The notes: generated by a model from the letters alone, not told the origin. 64,000 bases of DNA from Yeosuana aromativorans (GCF_014646655.1 NZ_BMNR01000005.1:124001-188000), one strand, 5' to 3'. Counted from the stretch's first letter, positions 9,384-18,837 are shown. Program-made: numbers and translations.

Positions 9384-10313
9384 ATGAGCGAATTAAGTGT
9401 TAATCACTTATTAGGAATCAAATATCTTAACAAACAGGATATTCAACTTATTTTTGAAACCGCCGATCATTTTAAGGAAGTGATCAACAGGCCTATTAAA
9501 AAAGTTCCTTCGCTTAGAGACATTACCATAGCCAATCTGTTTTTTGAAAACTCAACTAGAACCAGATTATCTTTTGAGTTGGCTGAAAAGCGTCTGTCTG
9601 CAGATGTCATTAACTTTTCATCTGCTCAATCTTCCGTTAAAAAAGGCGAGACTTTGATTGACACCGTAAATAATATCTTATCCATGAAAGTGGATATGGT
9701 GGTGATGCGGCACCCAAATCCGGGCGCTGGTGTATTCTTGTCAAAACACGTCAAGGCCAGTATTGTCAATGCCGGTGATGGCGCCCATGAACACCCTACA
9801 CAAGCCTTATTGGATTCGTATTCCATACGGGAGAAATACGGAGAAGTAAAAGGGAAAAAAATAGTTATTGTGGGTGACATTTTGCACAGTCGTGTTGCTT
9901 TGTCAAATATTTTTGCCCTGCAACTTCAAGGCGCTCAGGTTATGGTTTGTGGTCCTAAAACGTTAATACCTAAATACATTGATAAATTGGGTGTAAAAGT
10001 AGAGACCAATTTAAGAACCGCTTTAAATTGGTGCGATGTTGCCAATATGCTTCGGGTGCAAAATGAGCGCATGGATATCAGTTATTTCCCATCAACTAGA
10101 GAGTACACGCAACAATTTGGGGTTAATAAAGAGTTATTGGACTCCTTGGATAAAGAGATTACCATTATGCACCCAGGCCCCATAAATAGGGGTGTGGAAA
10201 TCACCAGCGATGTAGCGGATTCTAAGCAATCCATCATTTTGGAACAAGTTCAAAATGGTGTGGCCATAAGAATGGCGGTCATTTATTTGTTGGCATCAAA
10301 AATTAAACAATAA
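9384..10313 (+). CDS. pyrB: Aspartate carbamoyltransferase catalytic subunit
   Basis: PyrB condenses carbamoyl phosphate with aspartate, the first committed step of pyrimidine synthesis. The 309-aa protein has the carbamoyl-phosphate loop FFENSTRTRLSFE (STRT at residues 57-60), the MRHPNPGAG segment, HPTQALLD, and the C-terminal MHPGPINRG aspartate-binding motif. Length is normal for the catalytic chain; no pyrI is nearby. It is six bases after pyrR and three before the next gene, so the operon is tightly packed. Confidence 0.96.
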   Translation: MSELSVNHLLGIKYLNKQDIQLIFETADHFKEVINRPIKKVPSLRDITIANLFFENSTRTRLSFELAEKRLSADVINFSSAQSSVKKGETLIDTVNNILSMKVDMVVMRHPNPGAGVFLSKHVKASIVNAGDGAHEHPTQALLDSYSIREKYGEVKGKKIVIVGDILHSRVALSNIFALQLQGAQVMVCGPKTLIPKYIDKLGVKVETNLRTALNWCDVANMLRVQNERMDISYFPSTREYTQQFGVNKELLDSLDKEITIMHPGPINRGVEITSDVADSKQSIILEQVQNGVAIRMAVIYLLASKIKQ

Positions 10314-10316
10314 ACT

Positions 10317-10649
10317 ATGATTTTAGATCAAGACGGAAATATTTCCATTATTACGCAAGAGAAAGCAACCATAGTAGAATTGGTTAAAAAAATACAAGAC
10401 ATTTACTCAAAACTAAAAAACAATAATATCATTGTAAACCTGACCAGTTTAAAGAAACTAAGTTTGCAGGATATCATTGAGTTTCTTGAATTATCAAATA
10501 CGCACCGAGGTTCAAAACAGTCATTTGTCATTGTCTCGGATGGTATTGATATTGATGAAACCCCAGATGAAATCATTGTGGTTCCTACCATGCAAGAAGC
10601 GTATGATATCATTGAAATGGAAGAGATGGAAAGGGACTTAGGATTTTAA
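10317..10649 (+). CDS. Small STAS-like protein of the pyr-rnz operon
   Basis: This 110-aa soluble protein lies between pyrB (three-base gap) and rnz (one-base gap), so the genes are surely cotranscribed. The alternating pattern (a first strand, a helix, then IIVNLTSLKKLSLQDIIEFLELSN, a strand ending FVIVSDG, and a last strand-helix IIVVPTMQEAYDIIEMEEME) resembles STAS domains of anti-sigma antagonist type, but no clear phosphorylatable serine stands at the usual place. A role in regulation or scaffolding is possible; nothing specific can be claimed. The family call is from pattern only. Confidence 0.6.
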   Translation: MILDQDGNISIITQEKATIVELVKKIQDIYSKLKNNNIIVNLTSLKKLSLQDIIEFLELSNTHRGSKQSFVIVSDGIDIDETPDEIIVVPTMQEAYDIIEMEEMERDLGF

Positions 10650-10650
10650 T

Positions 10651-11559
10651 ATGAAACTTACAATTTTAGGCTGTTACAGTGCTACACCAAGAGTTTTAAC
10701 AAACCCGACCTCACAAGTTTTGGAAATTAAAAACCATATGTTTTTAATTGATTGTGGTGAAGGGACCCAGGTTCAGCTAAGAAAGCATAAAATCAAGTTT
10801 AATAGAATCAAACACATTTTCATTTCCCATTTACATGGAGACCATTTTTTTGGTTTGGCCGGATTGATTTCAACATTCAGATTGTTAACACGAGAAACCG
10901 ACTTGAATATTTATGGACCAAAAGGTATCAAGGAAGTCATTACACTGCAAATGAAACTGGCCGATTCATGGACTAATTACAAGCTTATTTTTCATGAACT
11001 TGAATCAGATACATCAGAATTAATTTTTGAAGACGATGATGTTGAAGTCCATACCATTCCCTTAAAGCATCGTGTTTATACCAATGGATTTTTGTTCAAG
11101 GAAAAAGAAGGCGAACGTAAATTAAATATTAACGCGGTTAAAGCAAATAACATTAACATAGCCTATTATAGAAAGTTAAAACAAGGCTTTGATGTTGAAA
11201 ATGAAAACGGTGAGCTAATAAAGAACAGTTTAGTTACCTCAGCTCCTGAAAAACCCAAAAGCTATGCATTTTGCAGTGATACAGCCTATAAAGAAGATAT
11301 TGTCCCCATTATAAAAGATGTTGATGTGTTATACCATGAATCCACATTTTTGGAAAAGCATGAAAAATTAGCAGACCCAACCAAGCACAGTACGGCAAAA
11401 CAAGCGGCCAGTATTGCCAAGCAAGCCAATGCAGGCACACTTATTCTAGGCCACTATTCTACACGGTATGACAATTTGAATGATTTTAAAACTGAAGCTA
11501 AAACTATTTTCAAACAGGTTAGATTAGCTAAAGACGGTAAGGTTTTTAATTTCAATTAA
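10651..11559 (+). CDS. rnz: Ribonuclease Z
   Basis: RNase Z removes 3' trailers from tRNA precursors. The 302-aa metallo-beta-lactamase fold protein has the zinc motif HLHGDH (residues 60-65), an aspartate in FCSDTAY, and a C-terminal HYSTRY segment, all as in short-form bacterial RNase Z. It is the last gene of the pyrR-pyrB-STAS-rnz unit and its stop overlaps the 3' end of the convergent gene by eight bases. Confidence 0.95.
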   Translation: MKLTILGCYSATPRVLTNPTSQVLEIKNHMFLIDCGEGTQVQLRKHKIKFNRIKHIFISHLHGDHFFGLAGLISTFRLLTRETDLNIYGPKGIKEVITLQMKLADSWTNYKLIFHELESDTSELIFEDDDVEVHTIPLKHRVYTNGFLFKEKEGERKLNINAVKANNINIAYYRKLKQGFDVENENGELIKNSLVTSAPEKPKSYAFCSDTAYKEDIVPIIKDVDVLYHESTFLEKHEKLADPTKHSTAKQAASIAKQANAGTLILGHYSTRYDNLNDFKTEAKTIFKQVRLAKDGKVFNFN

Positions 11560-11965
11560 ATTCTTTTAAGCTCTTCATCCAAAGGATTGCCTCATCTAAA
11601 TTAAAGCATCTTTTTATACTTTTTTTGGAAAATAACTTTTCAAGTGAAGCACTCTTATAGGTAAAATCATTATAATAAACGATAGCACTGGCAACAATTA
11701 CCCCATATTTTTTATCGACTTTATTCCATGAGTAAGGATCAGATGAATACGAATGTATTCTGTTTGAAATATAGCCCAGTTTACTGTTAGGTCCATAAAA
11801 CTCAATGATTTTTGACATCATATAATCAACTTTCTCCCAATCAAAGTGTTCGCCTTCATGTAATTCTGCAATAAAAAAATTGTCACAGAAATAAAAATTA
11901 CCATAAGGCATTTCAATTTTATGTGTTTCTTGACTATTATAATATTTAGAATCTTCAAATCTCAT
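11552..11965 (-). CDS. SpoIIAA/STAS-like hypothetical protein
   Basis: This 137-aa protein has no signal peptide or membrane segment. The middle (HFDWEKVDYMMSKIIEF) and the C-terminal ending RCFNLDEAILWMKSL resemble the SpoIIAA-like (STAS/SEC14) fold, where a final helix of the form F..deAl.WL is typical. No function can be given. It converges on rnz with an eight-base overlap and diverges from pdxH across 83 bp. It is interesting that rnz is flanked on both sides by STAS-like genes. Confidence 0.6.
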   Translation of the reverse strand: MRFEDSKYYNSQETHKIEMPYGNFYFCDNFFIAELHEGEHFDWEKVDYMMSKIIEFYGPNSKLGYISNRIHSYSSDPYSWNKVDKKYGVIVASAIVYYNDFTYKSASLEKLFSKKSIKRCFNLDEAILWMKSLKEFN

Positions 11966-12048
11966 TCATAAGTTTTTGGGCATTGACAAAGATAAACTTT
12001 GCCAAGGATAATCAGGATTAAAAATTATATTTTTGTTATTTTGTACTA

Positions 12049-12696
12049 ATGGAAAAAGATTTAAGCAACTATAGAAAATCATACGAGAAACAAGAGCTTC
12101 TTGAGAGTAATATTAGTGATAACCCAATGGAATTATTCCAAAAATGGTTTCATGAAGTTGATGCAAATTTTGATGTTGAGGAAACCAATGCCATGACACT
12201 ATCCACTTTTGGCTTGGATGGTTACCCAAAGGGTAGAGTAGTGCTGCTGAAACGTTATACCTATGAAGGCTTTATATTTTTTACTAATTACAACAGTGAA
12301 AAAGGAAAGGCTATTGCCAAAAACCCAAATGTTTGTTTATCCTTTTTTTGGAACAGTGCTGAACGTCAAATCATTATTAAAGGAAAAGCCGAGAAAATAG
12401 CTGAGAATTTAAGCGATGGTTATTTTGAATCACGGCCAAGAGGCAGCCAATTAGGTGCTTTGGTTTCAAATCAAAGTCATGTTGTTGAGAGCAGAGATGT
12501 TCTTGAGTCAGAACTATTGCGCTTGGAAGATGAATTTGAGGGAAAGGAAATTCCAAGACCTGACTATTGGGGCGGTTATATAGTAAAACCTGTTGAAATG
12601 GAATTTTGGCAAGGAAGGCCTAACCGTTTGCACGATAGAATTAGGTTTCAACTTCAAGACGATTATAGTTGGAAAATAAATCGATTATCTCCTTAA
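12049..12696 (+). CDS. pdxH: Pyridoxamine 5'-phosphate oxidase
   Basis: PdxH oxidises pyridoxine or pyridoxamine 5'-phosphate to PLP using FMN. The 215-aa protein has the FMN-binding RVVLLKRYTYEGFIFFTNY region, the ESRPRGSQLGA motif, and the C-terminal signature VEMEFWQGRPNRLHDRIRF. Length is normal. It is monocistronic; the 3' flank carries several ATCGAT words and a 15-bp inverted repeat rather than a classical T-run terminator. Confidence 0.95.
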   Translation: MEKDLSNYRKSYEKQELLESNISDNPMELFQKWFHEVDANFDVEETNAMTLSTFGLDGYPKGRVVLLKRYTYEGFIFFTNYNSEKGKAIAKNPNVCLSFFWNSAERQIIIKGKAEKIAENLSDGYFESRPRGSQLGALVSNQSHVVESRDVLESELLRLEDEFEGKEIPRPDYWGGYIVKPVEMEFWQGRPNRLHDRIRFQLQDDYSWKINRLSP

Positions 12697-12740
12697 TAAA
12701 TCGATTAAATGCTTAAAAATCAATTTTAAAATTGTATTTC

Positions 12741-12788
12741 ATCGATAAAAAACATAAAAACCAGATTATCTACATGTTTTTTATCGAT
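12741..12788. repeat. Perfect 15-bp inverted repeat
   Basis: ATCGATAAAAAACAT (12741-12755) and its exact reverse complement ATGTTTTTTATCGAT (12774-12788) are separated by 18 bases. Two more ATCGAT words occur just upstream (near 12680 and 12702). No T run follows, so a plain terminator is unlikely; an operator for the CAP-domain gene or an mRNA 3'-end hairpin for pdxH are both possible. Confidence 0.6.
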
Positions 12789-12861
12789 TTTAACATTTCT
12801 TTAACATTCGCTATGAGTTTAGAGGTATAAATTTATTGTACCAAATCTAAATTACTTAGCC

Positions 12862-13356
12862 ATGAAATTATTAACTAGATTGCCTTTATTGGCAATGTTG
12901 GCCATTTTTACCTTCTCCTGTTCAACTGACAGCTTAGATGATAATGCAAATGCCTACAACCAAAAATTGGTTGTTCCCAAAGCAAAACCTATTGAAACAC
13001 AAATTCTGGAATTAATCAATAACCACCGACTGAGTTTGGGATTAAACCCCTTAGGGCATATGGATATAATTAAATCACAGGCCTATTCACATACCGAATA
13101 TATGGTTGTAAACAATGAGGTTAACCATGATAATTTTTTTGAACGAAGTAATTATTTAAAAGCCAATGCTGGAGCCAAATTCGTGTCAGAAAATGTGGCC
13201 TATGGATATACACAAGCGGAATCGGTTGTAAATGCTTGGTTAAAAAGTGATTCTCACAGAGAAAATATAGAAGGAGATTTTACAAATTTTGATGTGTCAG
13301 CTGAACAAAATGCAGAAGGAGACTGGTACTACACCAATATATTTATAAAAAAATAA
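12862..13356 (+). CDS. CAP-domain (SCP/PR-1-like) lipoprotein
   Basis: The 164-aa precursor has a lipoprotein signal with lipobox cysteine C20 (IFTFSCS), so it is anchored in the envelope. Residues about 45-160 form a CAP domain: ILELINNHRLSLGL, the SHTEYM and NHDNFFERSNY segments, ENVAYGYT, and the ending WYYTNIFIKK. The histidines in SHTEYM and NHDNF fit the CAP cavity. Bacterial CAP proteins are secreted with poorly known roles. It has its own promoter region after the inverted repeat and ends at a shared terminator with fumC. Confidence 0.85.
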   Translation: MKLLTRLPLLAMLAIFTFSCSTDSLDDNANAYNQKLVVPKAKPIETQILELINNHRLSLGLNPLGHMDIIKSQAYSHTEYMVVNNEVNHDNFFERSNYLKANAGAKFVSENVAYGYTQAESVVNAWLKSDSHRENIEGDFTNFDVSAEQNAEGDWYYTNIFIKK

Positions 13357-13409
13357 AGATTGTTTTTAGTTAGTGTAATAAATAATCATTCATGTTGATT
13401 ATTCCCCAA

Positions 13410-13441
13410 AAAAAACACTTCCAAACCGGAAGTGTTTTTTT
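13410..13441. terminator. Bidirectional terminator between the CAP gene and fumC
   Basis: AAAAACACTTCC (13411-13422) pairs with GGAAGTGTTTTT (13428-13439), flanked by A and T runs so that it works on both strands. Confidence 0.9.
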
Positions 13442-13456
13442 GTGTTTTAAGGTTTC

Positions 13457-14854
13457 TTATTTTAAGCTACCGACCATATCTTCGGGTTTTACCCATTCAT
13501 CATATTCTTCCGCAGTAACATAGCCTAAATTAATGGCTTCTTCTTTTAAGGTAGTTCCGTTTTTATGGGCTGTATTGGCTATCTCAGCAGCTTTATAGTA
13601 TCCAATTTTTGTGTTTAAGGCAGTGACCAGCATCAATGAGTTATTTAATAACTTGTTTATTACTTCTTGATTAGGTTCAATACCAACAGCACAATGTTCT
13701 TCAAAACTTTTACAAGCGTCTCCAAGTAATTGAGCAGATTGTAAAATGTTTGCAGCCATAACCGGTTTAAAAACATTAAGCTCGTAATGTCCTTGCAAAC
13801 CCCCAACAGAAACCGCAACGTCATTACCAATAACTTGCGCACAAACCATGGTTAAGGCTTCACATTGCGTAGGATTGACTTTTCCTGGCATAATGGAACT
13901 TCCTGGCTCATTAGCTGGAATGGTAATTTCTCCAATACCACTTCGTGGACCAGATGCCATCATTCTGATATCATTCGCAATTTTATTTAAAGACACGGCT
14001 AATTGTTTTAAGGCACCATGGGTTTCCACTAGGGCATCATGAGCTGCTAGGGCTTCAAATTTATTGGGAGCTGATATAAACGGCAATTCAGTAAATTTAG
14101 CAATATATTCTGCAACACGCTTGCTGTATCCTTTTGGAGTATTTAAACCCGTTCCTACAGCTGTACCGCCAAGCGCCAATTCACTTAAATGTGGCAGTGT
14201 GTTTTCTAAGGCTTTTAAACCATGATCCAGTTGCGCAACATAACCGGAAAGTTCTTGGCCTAAGGTTAAAGGAGTAGCGTCCATAAGGTGGGTTCTACCA
14301 ATTTTCACTACATTTTTAAAAGCTTCGGATTTTTTCTTTAAAGTATCACGCAATTGTCTAACACCAGGAATGGTTGTTTCAACTACTTTTTTATAAACTG
14401 CGATGTGCATGCCTGTTGGAAACGTATCGTTGGATGACTGCGATTTATTAACATCATCATTTGGTTGAATCACCTTATCACCTTCACCAACTGTTTTTCC
14501 TGCCAGTTGTTGAGCCCTATTGGCGATAACCTCATTAACATTCATGTTACTTTGTGTTCCAGAACCTGTTTGCCAAATGACCAATGGAAATTGGTCATCG
14601 TGTTTTCCTGCTAAAATCTCGTCACATACCTGTGCGATTAAATCCCGCTTTTCAATAGGCAAAACACCCAATTCACAATTTGTAAAAGCAGCGGCCTTTT
14701 TAAGATAGGCAAAGCCGTAAATAATTTCTAAAGGCATGGAAGCTGATGGGCCAATTTTAAAATTATTTCTGGAGCGTTCTGTTTGTGCTCCCCAAAGTTT
14801 ATCGGCAGGTACTTTTACCTCGCCCATAGTATCTTTTTCTATTCTAAAATTCAT
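13457..14854 (-). CDS. fumC: Class II fumarate hydratase
   Basis: FumC interconverts fumarate and malate in the TCA cycle without an iron-sulfur cluster. The 465-aa protein has the superfamily signature [11 protein letters not shown] (near residue 318), the [19 protein letters not shown] segment and [16 protein letters not shown]. Full length and intact. A -7 box (TAACTTTG on the minus strand) lies 26 nt upstream of the ATG. It is divergent from the peroxiredoxin gene. Confidence 0.97.
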   Translation of the reverse strand: MNFRIEKDTMGEVKVPADKLWGAQTERSRNNFKIGPSASMPLEIIYGFAYLKKAAAFTNCELGVLPIEKRDLIAQVCDEILAGKHDDQFPLVIWQTGSGTQSNMNVNEVIANRAQQLAGKTVGEGDKVIQPNDDVNKSQSSNDTFPTGMHIAVYKKVVETTIPGVRQLRDTLKKKSEAFKNVVKIGRTHLMDATPLTLGQELSGYVAQLDHGLKALENTLPHLSELALGGTAVGTGLNTPKGYSKRVAEYIAKFTELPFISAPNKFEALAAHDALVETHGALKQLAVSLNKIANDIRMMASGPRSGIGEITIPANEPGSSIMPGKVNPTQCEALTMVCAQVIGNDVAVSVGGLQGHYELNVFKPVMAANILQSAQLLGDACKSFEEHCAVGIEPNQEVINKLLNNSLMLVTALNTKIGYYKAAEIANTAHKNGTTLKEEAINLGYVTAEEYDEWVKPEDMVGSLK

Positions 14855-14879
14855 CTTTACAAAGATTTAATTTAAGTTA

Positions 14880-14887
14880 CAAAGTTA
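14880..14887 (-). promoter_or_regulatory. -7 box of the fumC promoter
   Basis: On the minus strand this reads TAACTTTG, matching TAnnTTTG. No good -33 TTG was found. Confidence 0.5.
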
Positions 14888-15027
14888 ATTGTTTTGTAGC
14901 TTTTATTAGTAAAATAATGATTAGATTTATTAGTTTTTTTAACAGATATATAACATTTAAAATTTTATTATCCCTATTAAACATATTAATTTAGTAGGAA
15001 TTTAATTCAACTTAAAAAAATAAAAAT

Positions 15028-15669
15028 ATGGCAACAATTAGATTAGGAGATGAAGCCCCAAACTTTACAGCAAATTCAACAGAAGGAACTATTAATTTTC
15101 ATGAATGGTTAGGCGATAGTTGGGGGATTTTATTTTCGCACCCTGCAGATTATACACCTGTTTGTACTACAGAATTAGGTACCGTAGCAAAGTATAAAGA
15201 TGCGTTTGATAAGCGAAACGTAAAAGTAGTGGCATTGAGTGTTGACGGTTTGGATTCCCATAACGATTGGATCAAGGATATCAATGAAACCCAACATACC
15301 ACCGTAAATTTTCCAATTATTGCAGATGAGGACCGAAAAGTGTCTGAGCTGTATGATATGATACATCCTAATGCCAATGATAAATTAACAGTAAGATCTG
15401 TTTTTGTGATTGGTGCAGACAAGAAAGTAAAACTTATCATTACCTATCCAGCTTCCACTGGAAGAAATTTTGATGAGCTGCTTCGTGTTATTGACTCATT
15501 ACAACTAACTGCTTATCATAAGGTGGCTACACCAGCAAACTGGAACAATGGTGAAGATGTTGTTATTTCACCATCTATTTCCAATGAAGAAATACCAGCT
15601 CTGTTTCCAAAAGGACACAAGGAAATTAAGCCTTATTTAAGAATGACACCCCAACCAAACTTGAATTAG
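15028..15669 (+). CDS. 1-Cys peroxiredoxin (Prx6 family)
   Basis: The 213-aa cytoplasmic peroxidase has the peroxidatic cysteine C46 in HPADYTPVCTTELG and the long C-terminal dimerisation part typical of Prx6 (TPANWNNGEDVVISPSIS to KEIKPYLRMTPQPN). No second cysteine occurs after C46, in keeping with the 1-Cys mechanism. It reduces hydrogen and lipid peroxides with an unidentified thiol donor. It stands alone after a 173-bp divergent promoter region and ends in a strong hairpin shared with the M1 peptidase gene. Confidence 0.94.
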   Translation: MATIRLGDEAPNFTANSTEGTINFHEWLGDSWGILFSHPADYTPVCTTELGTVAKYKDAFDKRNVKVVALSVDGLDSHNDWIKDINETQHTTVNFPIIADEDRKVSELYDMIHPNANDKLTVRSVFVIGADKKVKLIITYPASTGRNFDELLRVIDSLQLTAYHKVATPANWNNGEDVVISPSISNEEIPALFPKGHKEIKPYLRMTPQPNLN

Positions 15670-15698
15670 GAAACACAATATCTATATACATAGTTTAA

Positions 15699-15728
15699 AA
15701 AAAAGGGTGTTATTTTAACACCCTTTTT
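15699..15728. terminator. Bidirectional terminator between peroxiredoxin and M1 peptidase genes
   Basis: A run of A residues and GGGTGTTA pair with TAACACCC and a T run, with a three-base loop. The symmetry suits both convergent genes. Confidence 0.9.
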
Positions 15729-15753
15729 TTAATAAGATACTTATTATAAATTA

Positions 15754-18369
15754 TTATTCAAACTCACTATCATCAATACCACCATTTACTTTTGCTTCTT
15801 TCATATTTAATTCCATTTCTTGACCAAAAATATCACTCATCTGTTTAAAAGGAAGCAAAATGCCATTCACATCTTGATAGCTCGAATAAGATGTTACTGA
15901 AGTGTTTCCATCTTTAGAGACTTCTTGTTTGATCCTCAATCCAGAATCAACATTAAAGTAGTCTTTAATATATTCGCCATCAGGTGTATTAATTTGAACC
16001 ACATTTAATTTTTCACCATTTATATTTTGTACTCCCAAAAGTTTGATTTTATAATCACTGCTTACATATTGCAGTTCAGGGAATATAGTCGTACTTTTTT
16101 TAATGGCTTCTTTTTGTTCCTCACTTAATTCTTGATTTTGGCCTCTGCTCATTACCGATACATTATCACCATTCATAACATATTTTAAAACGGTTTGGTT
16201 GAAAGATGGAACATCAAGAGCCATCATATATTTATCGGGGCTTTTTTTCTTTGTGGTTATGGTTATGGCTGTTCCTCTTATGTTGGCCGACATAATTTCT
16301 GAAATATCTTTAACATTCTCAAGCTTTTTACGTCCTCCAATTGCTTCAATATAATGATTGATCACCGTTTTGGCTGTAACACCTTCTGGAGCATCCATAA
16401 GCGGAACCATTACATTATTAAGCGGATTAATATCAGGAACTTCGTGATTTGGGTCTATTTCTACCGAAACAATGTTTGAAGTAGATGGATAGTTATAGAC
16501 ATATTCTTGGCCAGTCATCCAAATCTCTACCGGAAGATTCACGGTTTCCGTTTTACCGTTTTCTTGAATAATCTTAAGAGTAGTGGGCATAACCATTCTC
16601 TTTTTATTGGATAGTGTGATTAAAGCACCTTTTGCGGGATCATTGTCGACATATTTTATGTCTTCTACAGCTTGGTCTAACTTCCAATTGTTCATAAACC
16701 AGCCTTTCCAGAACCATCCTAAATCTTCCCCTGCTGCCGAGTTCATGGTGTTAAAGAAGTCCCAAGGAGTAGGGTGTTTGAAAGCCCATCGTTTTATATA
16801 AGTTTTAAAAGCATAATCAAAACGATCTTTACCTAAAACGGTATTTCTTAAAACTTTAAGTGCAGTACCAGGCTTATAATAAGCCTCAACGCCTAAATTT
16901 TGTTGATTATGTATGACATCAGGTACAGTAAATACAGGATCTAATTGGTCATTAAAAAGTCTTCCTGCAATGCTTTGTAAATCTTCTTCATGATCGTATT
17001 CACCGTTATTAAACTCTTTGGTGTCTACATCGTTTATAAAAGTATTGAAACCTTCATCCATCCATGCGTATTTACGTTCATTTGAACCGACAATCATTGG
17101 AAACCAGTTGTGGCCAAATTCATGGTTAATGACGCCCCAAAGTTCTCCTTTTTTACTTTGATAATCACAAAATACAATGCCAGGATATTCCATGCCGCCT
17201 TCATGTGCACCAACATTGGTTGCAACAGGATAGGTGTAAGGAAACCATTCCTTGGAATATAATTCAATAGAGTTTTTAACATATTCAGTTGATCTTCCGT
17301 AACCGTCTTGACCTGAATTTTCAACAGGATAAACTGATTGGGCTAATGCTGTTTTGCCTTCAGGAAGATTTATGCGTGCTGCATCCCAAATAAAGGCTTT
17401 AGAAGCCGCCCAAGCAACATCACGGCTTTGGTTTATTGTAAAGTGCCAAGTAAGCATGCCTTTTGAGTCAGCCTTCAAGTGCTTATCAGCTTTCACATCA
17501 TCCAGTGATCTAACGGTTATTGTTTTGTCACTGTTTTTGGCTTTTTCAAGTTGGTTGCGCTCATAATCTGTTAAAACATCTTTAGGGTTTTGTAGCTCAC
17601 CAGAACCAACTACCACCATATTGGCAGGCGCGGTAATCTCATAATCAAAATTTCCATATTCCAAATAAAATTCACCTGTGCCTAAATATGGTAAGGTATT
17701 CCAGCCATCAACTTCATCTAAAACTTCCATTCTAGGATACCATTGCGCCAAGGTGTAAACCCAGCCATTTTCAGTTTTTACGCGTCCCATCCTGTCTTTG
17801 CCATGCTCTGGTATTTTAAAGGAATAATCAATTGTAATTTCCATATCCTGTCCTTTAGGCTCCAAAGCTTCTGGAAGACGAATTTGCATACGGGTATCTG
17901 AAACCAAATAGTTTGCAGCTTGTGTATTTTTACCCATTTTAATGGCAACCTTTTTAAGGTCATAGCCATTTGTAAAGGTATGTACACCATTTCTATCACC
18001 AGCAGGATATAGTTGCGAGCCACGAGAATCTTTTCTAAATGTGTTTTGGTCTAATTGCAACCATAAAAAATGAAGCTTATAAGGACTATTGTTTATGTAA
18101 GTAATCGTTACTTGTCCTTCAACAGTATGGTTAATAGTATCTAGGGTTGCTTTAATATTATAATTGGCCTGATTTTGCCAGTATTCTGGACCAGGATTAC
18201 CGGTTGCGCTATGATAAGCATTGGCCTGCCCAGTCATAAATAACGGACTAAACACTTCATATTTATCAAAGGTAGATTCTGTGTTGCCCGGTTGTTCTTG
18301 TGCATGTAAGATGTTGGTAAGTCCGCCTAAAGCGAAAATGAATACGGAATATTTAATTAAAAATCTCAT
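15754..18369 (-). CDS. Secreted M1 family metallopeptidase with extra C-terminal domain
   Basis: The 871-aa precursor has a signal peptide (residues 1-23, ending LHAQ). The zinc motif HEFGH is at residues 416-420, with the third ligand in the WMDEGFN segment about 20 residues on, and an upstream GGMEYPG exopeptidase-like loop, so this is an aminopeptidase N-type catalytic core. After about residue 660 there is a further 210-residue part (INHYIEAIGGRKKLENVKDI onward, with YIKDYFNVDSGLRIKQE) that looks like the LolA/outer-membrane lipoprotein carrier-type domain seen in some Bacteroidota peptidases. No type IX sorting tail is evident. It probably degrades peptides in the periplasm. Confidence 0.9.
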   Translation of the reverse strand: MRFLIKYSVFIFALGGLTNILHAQEQPGNTESTFDKYEVFSPLFMTGQANAYHSATGNPGPEYWQNQANYNIKATLDTINHTVEGQVTITYINNSPYKLHFLWLQLDQNTFRKDSRGSQLYPAGDRNGVHTFTNGYDLKKVAIKMGKNTQAANYLVSDTRMQIRLPEALEPKGQDMEITIDYSFKIPEHGKDRMGRVKTENGWVYTLAQWYPRMEVLDEVDGWNTLPYLGTGEFYLEYGNFDYEITAPANMVVVGSGELQNPKDVLTDYERNQLEKAKNSDKTITVRSLDDVKADKHLKADSKGMLTWHFTINQSRDVAWAASKAFIWDAARINLPEGKTALAQSVYPVENSGQDGYGRSTEYVKNSIELYSKEWFPYTYPVATNVGAHEGGMEYPGIVFCDYQSKKGELWGVINHEFGHNWFPMIVGSNERKYAWMDEGFNTFINDVDTKEFNNGEYDHEEDLQSIAGRLFNDQLDPVFTVPDVIHNQQNLGVEAYYKPGTALKVLRNTVLGKDRFDYAFKTYIKRWAFKHPTPWDFFNTMNSAAGEDLGWFWKGWFMNNWKLDQAVEDIKYVDNDPAKGALITLSNKKRMVMPTTLKIIQENGKTETVNLPVEIWMTGQEYVYNYPSTSNIVSVEIDPNHEVPDINPLNNVMVPLMDAPEGVTAKTVINHYIEAIGGRKKLENVKDISEIMSANIRGTAITITTKKKSPDKYMMALDVPSFNQTVLKYVMNGDNVSVMSRGQNQELSEEQKEAIKKSTTIFPELQYVSSDYKIKLLGVQNINGEKLNVVQINTPDGEYIKDYFNVDSGLRIKQEVSKDGNTSVTSYSSYQDVNGILLPFKQMSDIFGQEMELNMKEAKVNGGIDDSEFE

Positions 18370-18514
18370 AAATAAACTATTTGTTTTTAGCCTTAAAAGT
18401 ATTAAAAAACAGATGTTTTAAGTGATTAACCTTTCAATTTTGTGAAAAATTTCACATATTATTGTAATGAAAAATCCAAACCTAAAACCTTGTTGATAAA
18501 TCTTGGGTTTAGTA

Positions 18515-18545
18515 TTGTATAAATACAAGCTTTGCATTATATTTG
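18515..18545 (+). promoter_or_regulatory. Bacteroidota promoter of the small membrane protein gene
   Basis: TTG (18515-18517), a 20-base spacer and TATATTTG (18538-18545) match the TTG/TAnnTTTG consensus. The ATG lies 30 nt downstream. Confidence 0.65.
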
Positions 18546-18574
18546 CTTCATATTTAAAAAAGGCACTTACAATT

Positions 18575-18757
18575 ATGTTCACATTTGACCAATATTTAGG
18601 ATTTTTAGCATTTTTAACAATATTGACCATTGGATTTTGGTTGATGATTTTTTTATTAACCTTCGTTATTCCTTATTGGATTTTTGGTGCATCCATTGAG
18701 CGCTACAAAGAAATTAGGGCTGAGAAAAAAGCAAAACGAGAAGCTACTGTTAATTAG
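18575..18757 (+). CDS. Small single-gene membrane protein, 60 aa
   Basis: The ATG at 18575 is chosen because a good promoter ends at 18545, which excludes starts further upstream. The 60-aa product starts MFTFDQYLGF, has one or two hydrophobic segments (about residues 6-40) and a charged, lysine-rich tail (ERYKEIRAEKKAKREATVN). I do not recognise the family. It is followed by a strong hairpin terminator shared with the convergent barrel gene, so it is an independently transcribed unit. Confidence 0.65.
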   Translation: MFTFDQYLGFLAFLTILTIGFWLMIFLLTFVIPYWIFGASIERYKEIRAEKKAKREATVN

Positions 18758-18780
18758 TTTTAAAAATATATATCAAGAAA

Positions 18781-18811
18781 AAGGGAGGCTGATTTAGTCT
18801 CCCTTTTTTAG
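18781..18811. terminator. Bidirectional terminator
   Basis: AAGGGAGGCT (18781-18790) pairs with AGTCTCCCTT (18796-18805) with one G-U pair and a five-base loop, then a T run. It separates the convergent small membrane protein and barrel genes. Confidence 0.88.
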
Positions 18812-18837
18812 TTTATAATTATTGGATTTGTAACAGT

